Assembly: GCA_016213425.1 (NCBI GenBank)
Contig: JACRAI010000050.1
Coordinates: 1 to 10,318 of the forward strand
Source of the DNA: an archaeon
Lineage (GTDB): Archaea; Nanobdellota; Nanobdellia; Woesearchaeales; ARS49
DNA length: 10,318 nucleotides
Direction: 5' to 3'
Shown: positions 1-4,837 of the stretch, one piece after another
Position numbering within the stretch: the first letter of the stretch is position 1
How the letters are laid out: every line of letters starts with the position of its first letter
The notes under the pieces: model-generated
What the model was told of the DNA's origin: nothing
Databases searched by the model: none
What the model saw: the letters and a program-made list of their open reading frames with translations, nothing else
Position numbers and translations under genes: made by a program

Positions 1-1424
1 CCTTTTTTCTTAAAATTAATGCAATCCATTAACCTGTATAACTTGTTTGCTTTCAATTCTTCATGATCTTCTTTTGTGATGTAATATTTATTTTTTGTTT
101 TGAATTTTCTTTGCCCTCTTTCTTTAAAACTAGGATGCAAATCTAATTCTACATCTTGTTCCGGAGCATTTTCAACAGTTATTTCTACTGGATCTTTAAT
201 GAAGAAATATCTGTTGCTTGAAGGATCCAAAATTTCTTTATTGTGATAATTTATTGCTTTAAAGAAATCTTCTTTTGTTACAGTTTTGTCATTTTGCGAA
301 ATACCCATTTCTTCCATGAATTTCAAGAATGCTTCAGGTTGGTATCCTCTTCTTCTTAATGCTCCTAGAAATGGAAGTCTTATATCTTCCCAGCCTTCAT
401 ACTCTCCCGCTTCTATTTTTTTTCTAGTTTCTGAAGTGCTTAAATTCATTCCTTCAAAATTTGTTTTTCCAATAAAAAGGTGTGTTGGTTCACTCCATTG
501 AAAATCATCGAGCAAATATTTTTGTCTTTTAGCATTATCCATATGATCTTTTCCACGAATGGTGTGAGTTATTCCGAATTCGTGATCGTCTACTGCGACT
601 GAGAAATTCATTAAAGGCCAAACACGAGCTTTAACTTTTGGGTGAGGATTGTCGTTAATTCTCATTGCAGGCCAGTCACGCATTGCTTGATTTGGATTGT
701 TTAAGTCAGTTTTTATTCTTACAACTGCATCTCCTGGTTTTAAGTCTGAGAACATTCTTTGCCATAAAACTAATTGTTTTTGTTTAGGAACTTCACGGCA
801 AGGACATGCTTCTTTGTTGTTCACTAATTTTTTGAATTCTTCTGAATCACAAGTGCAAACATAAGCTTTACCTGTTGCGATTAATCTTTCACAGTAATCA
901 TGATAAATTTGAAGTCTTGAAGATTGAATTATTACTTGGCTTACTCCGTTTTTTGTCAGCCAATTAGCATCTCTAGGTATTAATTCATAAGCTTTTGGAT
1001 CGATATTTTCTGGATTAGTATCTTCAATTCTGATTAATAATTTTCCTTTGTATTTTTGCGCGTACAAATGATTTAAGCTCAATACTGTTGCGTGACCTAC
1101 ATGTAAAGGTCCTGAAGGGGAAGGTGCAAAACGAAGAACAACATTACCTTTAACATTTGGCAAGTCTTTCAATCCATGTCTTTTTTCTTTAGGTGCTTCT
1201 TCTAAAAGTTCAGGAGCTTTTTCTTGTAGTTCTTTTGTTTGCTCTTCAACACTTAAGTCATTAACTTCGTTAACTATTTCTTGAACTTCTTTGGATATAT
1301 CTTTTAATTGTGATTTAAGTTCCGGTTTAACTTGAATTAATTTACCAATCACGCTGCCAATCTGAGCCTTGCCTTCATGCTTCACTGCATTCTGTAATGC
1401 ATAATTTCTTAACAAGTCTTTCAT
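1..1424 (-). CDS. gltX: Glutamyl-tRNA synthetase, archaeal type (3' end outside window)
   Basis: This enzyme charges tRNA with glutamate in the cytoplasm. The open frame gives 474 residues from ATG at 1424-1422 and runs off the left edge without a stop. Family members are roughly 550-570 residues, so only the end of the anticodon-binding part should be missing. Residues 1-95 form the archaeal N-terminal extension. The class I HIGH signature is HVGH (108-111) within RFAPSPSGPLHVGHA, which separates it from GlnRS (FPPEPNGYLHIGHA-like). IRIEDTNP follows at 131-138. A possible zinc site is made by Cys190, Cys192, Cys207 and Cys209 (CTC...CPC). The KMSKS-equivalent loop reads MNLSTS (326-331). The start has no Shine-Dalgarno site, but a TATA box lies 22 bases upstream, consistent with a leaderless mRNA. 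In archaea this type is usually non-discriminating and works with an amidotransferase to make Gln-tRNA; that role is inferred. Confidence 0.96.
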   Translation of the reverse strand, partial: MKDLLRNYALQNAVKHEGKAQIGSVIGKLIQVKPELKSQLKDISKEVQEIVNEVNDLSVEEQTKELQEKAPELLEEAPKEKRHGLKDLPNVKGNVVLRFAPSPSGPLHVGHATVLSLNHLYAQKYKGKLLIRIEDTNPENIDPKAYELIPRDANWLTKNGVSQVIIQSSRLQIYHDYCERLIATGKAYVCTCDSEEFKKLVNNKEACPCREVPKQKQLVLWQRMFSDLKPGDAVVRIKTDLNNPNQAMRDWPAMRINDNPHPKVKARVWPLMNFSVAVDDHEFGITHTIRGKDHMDNAKRQKYLLDDFQWSEPTHLFIGKTNFEGMNLSTSETRKKIEAGEYEGWEDIRLPFLGALRRRGYQPEAFLKFMEEMGISQNDKTVTKEDFFKAINYHNKEILDPSSNRYFFIKDPVEITVENAPEQDVELDLHPSFKERGQRKFKTKNKYYITKEDHEELKANKLYRLMDCINFKKK

Positions 1425-1610
1425 GAAATCAATAAATAATTATTGGTTTTTAAAGTTTTATGTTGTGCTAAGTAAAAATTCTAGTTTAAGTTATTCTTGA
1501 TTTGCTGAATCATATGAAAGTTAAGTTCGAGCGGAGCGAGATTAAAAGATAAAGAAATTATTATTCAGTAGATAAAATAAATTTATTACTGATTCAATTT
1601 AGAACTCGTT
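1425..1610. other. Spacer between the 66-residue gene and gltX
   Basis: This gap holds the gltX promoter near its left end and T-rich runs on the minus strand (about 1541-1592) that could end the 66-residue gene's transcript. It also holds an isolated GC-rich word at 1526-1540 with GAGCG twice in tandem (1529-1538). I see no tRNA, no open frame of note and no strong hairpin. Confidence 0.5.
1447..1454 (-). promoter_or_regulatory. TATA box of gltX
   Basis: On the minus strand this reads TTTAAAAA, ending 22 bases before the gltX ATG. An archaeal start site about 25 bases downstream of the box centre would fall at or next to the ATG, so the transcript is predicted to be leaderless. No Shine-Dalgarno sequence lies before the ATG, which agrees. 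Confidence 0.55.
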
Positions 1611-1811
1611 TTAAACACTAAAATATTCTTGAATTTTCTTCATTATTAGGCTTTTAACTTCTTCTTGCGTGACTATCTTTTTCGTGCTTCTTTGATACAT
1701 TCTTGGAAGTTCAGCTACTTTGAAAGGAAAATCTTCTTTCCAGTGCAGTTTTCTATCTCCTTTCCAATCATACATGAATTCATTATTCCCCTCTAAACTG
1801 TTTCGGTACAT
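1611..1811 (-). CDS. Small hypothetical protein, 66 residues
   Basis: I do not recognise this protein. It is 66 residues, charged, with no membrane segment, cysteine or signal peptide. The N-terminal half carries several aromatic residues (Y2, Y14, W16, W24) and the C-terminal third (about 48-66) looks like an amphipathic helix rich in Lys and Glu. Support for it being real comes from its promoter: TATATAAA on the minus strand ends 25 bases before the ATG at 1811, giving a near-leaderless mRNA. An alternative start is Met13 (1775-1773), which has GAGGGG about 12 bases upstream and would give a 54-residue product. It is divergent from the phosphoesterase operon and lies upstream of gltX on the same strand, but gltX has its own promoter, so an operon is not required. 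Confidence 0.55.
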   Translation of the reverse strand: MYRNSLEGNNEFMYDWKGDRKLHWKEDFPFKVAELPRMYQRSTKKIVTQEEVKSLIMKKIQEYFSV

Positions 1812-1829
1812 TGTAAGGGTTTTTTGTGA

Positions 1830-1905
1830 TTTGTCATTTATATACTATGTGGCAGAAATGATTTTAAAATGAATAAAATGACAAAAATATGTATTTTTTG
1901 ACAAA
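1830..1905. repeat. Three TGACAAA words in the divergent intergenic region
   Basis: TTTGTCATTT at 1830-1839 is the exact reverse complement of AAATGACAAA at 1876-1885. A further TGACAAA lies at 1899-1905, starting 20 bases (about two helical turns) after the TGACAAA at 1879. The first copy overlaps the TATA box of the 66-residue gene. This could be an operator set for the divergent promoters. The word also occurs inside coding sequence elsewhere in the window (for example near 7458), so chance is possible. Confidence 0.3.
1837..1844 (-). promoter_or_regulatory. TATA box of the 66-residue gene
   Basis: The minus strand reads TATATAAA here, a near-consensus archaeal TATA box ending 25 bases before the ATG at 1811. 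The expected start site is within a few bases of the ATG. AAATGACAAA, which recurs further along the same intergenic region, overlaps the end of the box and continues just downstream of it. Confidence 0.6.
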
Positions 1906-1932
1906 TATATTGGTTTTTTTGGTTTCAGTAAG

Positions 1933-1940
1933 TTTAAAAA
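1933..1940 (+). promoter_or_regulatory. TATA box of the phosphoesterase operon
   Basis: TTTAAAAA ends 21 bases before the ATG at 1962, so the predicted start site is at or next to the start codon and the mRNA should be leaderless. No Shine-Dalgarno site is present. An out-of-frame ATG at 1954 meets a stop after two codons and is probably not transcribed. Confidence 0.55.
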
Positions 1941-1961
1941 TAAATAAATCAAAATGAATTC

Positions 1962-3116
1962 ATGAAACAAATTTTAGTTGTAAGCGACTTTCATATCAGT
2001 GAAGGCTTCAATTCTCTTTTAGAAGATTTCTTTTATGAAACTGAGTTTATTGATTTACTAAAAAAATATTCAAAAGATACAGAACTGGTTATTAATGGTG
2101 ATTTTGTTGATTTCTTGCAAATAACTTATGTGCCTGAACAATTCAAATCTGAAGCTACTGAAAGTGAATTAAGGTATGGATTGAAAACAAGTCCTGAAAA
2201 AAGTGCTTGGAAAATTAAATATGTTATGAACAAACACGAAAATTTATTCAAAGCACTTGCAGAATTTACACAAAAAAATAATGTCTACCATCTTAAAGGT
2301 AATCATGATGTAGAATTTTATTGGCCTGAAGTTCAAAATACTTTTCACGAAGAAATGAAAAAATTAAATCAAAATTATAACGAGTCTAATTTTAAATTTT
2401 TGGACTGGTTTTATTACAAACCCGAACTTGTTTGGATAGAACATGGAAACCAGTATGACAGTTCTAACAGCTTCTGCAACTTACTTCATCCTGTGCTTCC
2501 AGATAAAAAAGAGATAGAGCTTCCTTTTGGAAGTTGTTTCTGCCGCTACGTTTTTAATGAACTAGAAAAATATGACACTTTTGCAGACAATATTAAACCT
2601 GTAGGAAAATACTGGTTTTGGGCGTTAAAAAACAAACCAAAACTAGCGCTGAAATTTCTTTTGGCTTACTTTCCTTTGGCAAAAAACATAGTAGACAAAT
2701 CAAGACTGACAATGTATGATAACAAACAAAAAGAACAAACAACTAGATTGCATGAAAAAAAATTGAAAAAATTAAGTGCAGAAGTAAAAATACCTTATAA
2801 TAAACTGCAAGAAATAGAAAAATTAAGAGTGCCTCAATTATTAGAAGGCAAAAGATTCTTCTTAGCACTAATTAAAGGACAGTTAAGTGAAGAAGCAAAT
2901 CTTAACAAAGCAGCGAAAAAAATAAAAGAAATATTGAACGTAAAATATGTTGTTTTTGGTCATACACACTTAGCTGAACAGAATGAAAATTTTCTAAATA
3001 CAGGAACTTGGACACCAATAGTTAAAGAAGGAAAAATAGAAAATATATCAACATCAAAAAAGTTAACATATGTATTAATAAAAAATGGAGAGGCCAAAGT
3101 TAAAGAATGGAAATAA
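1962..3116 (+). CDS. Calcineurin-like metallophosphoesterase, large form
   Basis: A 384-residue two-metal phosphoesterase. All family motifs are visible: D9-x-H11 (SDFH), GDFVD at 46-50, GNHD at 113-116, H161 in EHGNQYD (160-166) and GHTH at 333-336. Residues 51-108 and especially about 180-325 are insertions beyond the minimal fold; the second is helical and Lys/Glu-rich. The block around EHGNQYD and the following FGSCFCRY...FADNIKP stretch recalls a bacterial group of larger phosphoesterases; as I remember them they have HGHQYD where this one has HGNQYD. No signal peptide or membrane segment is evident, so it is probably cytoplasmic. The substrate cannot be read from the sequence; nucleotides, nucleic acid or phospholipid precursors are all possible. 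It is first in an operon and its last 10 bases overlap the next gene, another phosphoesterase. Confidence 0.88.
   Translation: MKQILVVSDFHISEGFNSLLEDFFYETEFIDLLKKYSKDTELVINGDFVDFLQITYVPEQFKSEATESELRYGLKTSPEKSAWKIKYVMNKHENLFKALAEFTQKNNVYHLKGNHDVEFYWPEVQNTFHEEMKKLNQNYNESNFKFLDWFYYKPELVWIEHGNQYDSSNSFCNLLHPVLPDKKEIELPFGSCFCRYVFNELEKYDTFADNIKPVGKYWFWALKNKPKLALKFLLAYFPLAKNIVDKSRLTMYDNKQKEQTTRLHEKKLKKLSAEVKIPYNKLQEIEKLRVPQLLEGKRFFLALIKGQLSEEANLNKAAKKIKEILNVKYVVFGHTHLAEQNENFLNTGTWTPIVKEGKIENISTSKKLTYVLIKNGEAKVKEWK
3087..3093 (+). promoter_or_regulatory. Shine-Dalgarno site for the second phosphoesterase
   Basis: GGAGAGG lies inside the end of the upstream gene, 13 bases before the ATG at 3107. The spacing is a little long. 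Together with the 10-base gene overlap it favours translation of the second phosphoesterase from a shared mRNA. Confidence 0.4.
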
Positions 3117-3814
3117 TTAAAGAAATTCTAATTAATGGTTCTGCTTTGTACTTGAAAAAGCATCAAACAATAGTAATTTCCGACCTTCACTTAGGCTATG
3201 AAGGGTATTTAGAAAAAAGAGGCGTTTTAGTCCCAAGATTCCAGTTAAAAGACACAATAGTTCAAATCAAAGAATTGCTAAATAAATTTAAAGTTAAAAG
3301 AGTGATCCTAAATGGAGATGTAAAACACGAATTTGGAAAAATCTTAAGTCAAGAATGGAAAGATATAACCAAATTATTCCATATCTTAAATGATTATGAA
3401 GTTATAGTAGTTAAAGGTAATCATGATGTGATTCTTTATCCTATAACTGATAAAAAAAACATAACATTAGTTCCAGAGTATAGAATTGATGATGTTTTAT
3501 TTATTCATGGAGACTATGCGCCAAAACTTGATAAAAAAATTAAAACAATAATTATGGGGCATGAACATCCAGCAATAAGCTTCAAAGAGAAAGGTCGGGT
3601 GGAGAGGTACAAATGCTTCTTAAAAGGTGAATACTTAAGCAAAACGCTTATTGTTCAACCATCATTCAACCCATTAATTGAAGGCAGTGATGTTATGAAA
3701 GAGCAATTCTTAAGTCCCTTATTAAAAGACCTATCTGACTTTGAAATAATGGCTATTTATAAGGAAAAAGTGCTTAATTTTGGAAAGCTTAATAAACTCA
3801 GACTCAAACTATAA
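3107..3814 (+). CDS. SbcD/Mre11-related archaeal phosphoesterase (PdeM-like)
   Basis: A 235-residue metallophosphoesterase near the minimal family size. Motifs in order: SDLHLGYE at 25-32 followed by KRGVLVPRFQ (37-46), NGDVKHEFG at 69-77, GNHD at 104-107, HGD at 134-136 and GHEHPA at 151-156. The DLHLG...RG(V/I)xVP start and the NGDxKHxFG block are typical of the archaeal SbcD-related family, related to bacterial PdeM, the phosphoesterase found with Lhr-type helicases and ATP-dependent DNA ligase in repair islands. A role on DNA or RNA ends is therefore an inference from family; neither helicase nor ligase is in this window. The first 10 bases overlap the previous phosphoesterase in another frame, which suggests coupled translation. 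No transport signal is seen, so it should be cytoplasmic. Confidence 0.88.
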   Translation: MEIIKEILINGSALYLKKHQTIVISDLHLGYEGYLEKRGVLVPRFQLKDTIVQIKELLNKFKVKRVILNGDVKHEFGKILSQEWKDITKLFHILNDYEVIVVKGNHDVILYPITDKKNITLVPEYRIDDVLFIHGDYAPKLDKKIKTIIMGHEHPAISFKEKGRVERYKCFLKGEYLSKTLIVQPSFNPLIEGSDVMKEQFLSPLLKDLSDFEIMAIYKEKVLNFGKLNKLRLKL

Positions 3815-3833
3815 GTAAAAATAAGACTAATAC

Positions 3834-3840
3834 GAGGTGA
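3834..3840 (+). promoter_or_regulatory. Strong Shine-Dalgarno site deciding the start at 3846
   Basis: GAGGTGA lies 5 bases before ATG 3846. It overlaps an in-frame GTG at 3837, which is therefore part of the ribosome-binding site and not the start. It is the best Shine-Dalgarno match in the window and marks an internal operon gene likely to be well translated. Confidence 0.7.
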
Positions 3841-3845
3841 AATTC

Positions 3846-4019
3846 ATGGCAAAACCAAAACTAAGCTTCTACGACGTAAAGTCTAAAAAGAAGTTTGAAT
3901 CTGACGACTACAAAGTAAAAGAAAAGAGCGGAAGATTCTTTGCGGTAGCAAAATCCAAATCAGGACCGCATGAGTGCTGGAGAGTTTTAAGCAAGGACCA
4001 AGCACAAAAATTAAAATAA
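3846..4019 (+). CDS. Small basic protein, 57 residues, unknown function
   Basis: Starting at ATG 3846, chosen over the GTG at 3837 because GAGGTGA sits just upstream, this encodes 57 residues. It has 14 Lys and 2 Arg against 7 acidic residues, a net charge near +9. The body (FYDVKSKKKF...GRFFAVAKSKSG...CWRVLSK) looks like a small beta-rich domain. The layout recalls short zinc-ribbon-like archaeal domains of the DUF5679 sort (VK-x-K...NGR...G-x-C...RI), but only one cysteine (C44) is present, so no zinc knuckle. That resemblance is from memory and weak. Charge and size would suit nucleic-acid binding. It lies 31 bases after the SbcD-related phosphoesterase on the same strand and just before a terminator, so it is probably the last gene of that operon. 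Confidence 0.75.
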   Translation: MAKPKLSFYDVKSKKKFESDDYKVKEKSGRFFAVAKSKSGPHECWRVLSKDQAQKLK

Positions 4020-4030
4020 AAATTTCTTAA

Positions 4031-4052
4031 TTCTTTTTATTTCTTTTTTTTT
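4031..4052 (+). terminator. Oligo-T terminator of the phosphoesterase operon
   Basis: Runs of five and then nine or more T residues on the coding strand begin 12 bases after the stop at 4019, as expected for intrinsic archaeal termination, which needs oligo-T and no hairpin. It separates the phosphoesterase operon from the toxin-antitoxin cassette. Confidence 0.6.
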
Positions 4053-4112
4053 AATGATTTTTCATTTGATATCTAACAAATTATGACTTGTTTTGTTAAA
4101 ATAATAGAAAAG

Positions 4113-4120
4113 TTTAAATA
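4113..4120 (+). promoter_or_regulatory. TATA box of the toxin-antitoxin cassette
   Basis: TTTAAATA lies 33 bases before the antitoxin ATG at 4154. A start site near 4142 would leave a leader of about 12 bases that just includes the Shine-Dalgarno site AGGTGAT (4143-4149). The last four bases of the box lie inside the inverted repeat at 4117-4136. Confidence 0.6.
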
Positions 4121-4136
4121 TGTGTTGACACATATT
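4117..4136. promoter_or_regulatory. Perfect inverted repeat, probable antitoxin operator
   Basis: The arms AATATGTGT and ACACATATT are exact reverse complements, 9 bp each, separated by TG. The repeat overlaps the downstream half of the TATA box and ends before the predicted start site, where a bound dimer would block TBP/TFB or RNA polymerase. Autoregulation by antitoxin, or antitoxin-toxin complex, is the rule for VapBC pairs; that this palindrome is the operator is inferred from position. Confidence 0.6.
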
Positions 4137-4153
4137 GCAAATAGGTGATCGAT

Positions 4154-4372
4154 ATGGTTAATATGACTCTCTCAATTCCGGAGCAATTGCATAAAGAAAT
4201 GATGTTTCACTCTGAACTTAAATGGAGTGACGTTGCAAGACAAGCTTTTGAAAAAAAAATAAAAGAATTACATTGGATGAATAAAGTTCTAGAAAAAAGC
4301 AAACTAACAGAGGAAGATGCAGAAAGAATTGGGCATAAAATCAAAAAAGAAATAGCTAAAAGGTTTGCTTAA
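4154..4372 (+). CDS. vapB: VapB-type antitoxin, ribbon-helix-helix-like, 72 residues
   Basis: The 72-residue product begins MVNMTLSIPEQL, a short N-terminal strand followed by helices (about 10-18 and 25-39), as in ribbon-helix-helix antitoxins. The C-terminal stretch SKLTEEDAERIGHKIKKE (49-66) is the kind of tail seen in archaeal VapB-like antitoxins that cover a PIN toxin. I chose ATG 4154 over the in-frame GTG at 4145 because AGGTGAT (4143-4149) is placed correctly for it and overlaps the GTG. The stop overlaps the toxin start by one base (TAATG), a classic coupled arrangement. It should bind the palindrome at 4117-4136 and neutralise the downstream PIN ribonuclease; both are inferred from family and context. 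Confidence 0.82.
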   Translation: MVNMTLSIPEQLHKEMMFHSELKWSDVARQAFEKKIKELHWMNKVLEKSKLTEEDAERIGHKIKKEIAKRFA

Positions 4373-4779
4373 TGAGGTTGGTAGTTGATACAAATAGAAT
4401 TATTGCTGCGCTTATTAAAAATTCTACTTCTAGAAAAATTATTACTTATTTTAATGCTGAACTTTTGATGTTGAATTTCTCTGAAACAGAAATTGATAAA
4501 TATAGAGATGAAATAATTGAGAAAGCCAAAATAAGAGAGGAAGAATTTGAGGTTATTCTAAATGCATTAAAAGAAAAATTAATTGTTTTGAATGATGATC
4601 TTATTTTAACTAAATTTGATGAAGCAAAAAAAATAATGGATAGCATAGATCCTTCAGATACTCCTTTTATAGCAGCGGCACTAGCTACAAATTCAGATAT
4701 TTGGTCTGATGATAAACATTTTAATCTGCAAAAAAGGATAAAAATTTGGAGCACCAGGGATTTAGTTGAAATAATTTAA
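4372..4779 (+). CDS. vapC: PIN-domain ribonuclease toxin, VapC-like
   Basis: A 135-residue PIN domain, the usual size for VapC. The acidic metal site is readable: D6 in VVDTN, E38 or E40 in FSETEIDKY, D96 in DPSDTPFIAAAL (93-104), and D113/D114 in WSDDKHF (111-117). Family members are Mg2+-dependent RNases that cut tRNA, rRNA or mRNA; the target here is unknown. Translation is probably coupled to the antitoxin, whose stop shares one base with this ATG, with AGGT at 4361-4364 as a weak ribosome site. The DPSDTPF and SDDKHF forms place it with the PIN subfamily of archaeal and cyanobacterial cassettes rather than classic enteric VapC. All catalytic residues look intact, so an active toxin is expected. 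Confidence 0.85.
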   Translation: MRLVVDTNRIIAALIKNSTSRKIITYFNAELLMLNFSETEIDKYRDEIIEKAKIREEEFEVILNALKEKLIVLNDDLILTKFDEAKKIMDSIDPSDTPFIAAALATNSDIWSDDKHFNLQKRIKIWSTRDLVEII

Positions 4780-4790
4780 TTTAACTATAT

Positions 4791-4804
4791 TTGATTTTTA
4801 TTAT
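4791..4804 (+). terminator. Weak T-rich terminator after the PIN toxin
   Basis: TTTGATTTTTATTAT follows the toxin stop by 11 bases, in a 58-base gap between two convergent genes. T runs are short (at most five), so termination may be leaky. I see no comparable T run for the opposite strand's gene in this gap. Confidence 0.3.
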
Positions 4805-4837
4805 AATCTGAGCAATACTACAAACTTCTAACTTTTT

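Noticed and set aside
286..501. Plus-strand open frame of 71 codons
   Set aside because: It lies antisense to gltX, whose protein is unmistakable, and its translation has no recognisable domain or promoter.
1861..1870. ATTTTAAAAT palindrome
   Set aside because: Pure A/T symmetric words are expected by chance in this composition and it is not aligned with either promoter.
1425..1961. Possible tRNA or C/D box RNA in the spacers
   Set aside because: No cloverleaf, no GTTCRA-type T-loop in context, and no paired C (TGATGA) and D (CTGA) boxes were found.
3837..3845. GTG start giving a 60-residue version of the small basic protein
   Set aside because: The GTG is part of the GAGGTGA ribosome site for ATG 3846.
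4145..4153. GTG start giving a 75-residue antitoxin
   Set aside because: The GTG lies inside AGGTGAT, which is well spaced for ATG 4154.
4446..4754. Minus-strand open frame of 102 codons
   Set aside because: Antisense shadow of the PIN toxin, with a composition unlike the other proteins and no start signal.
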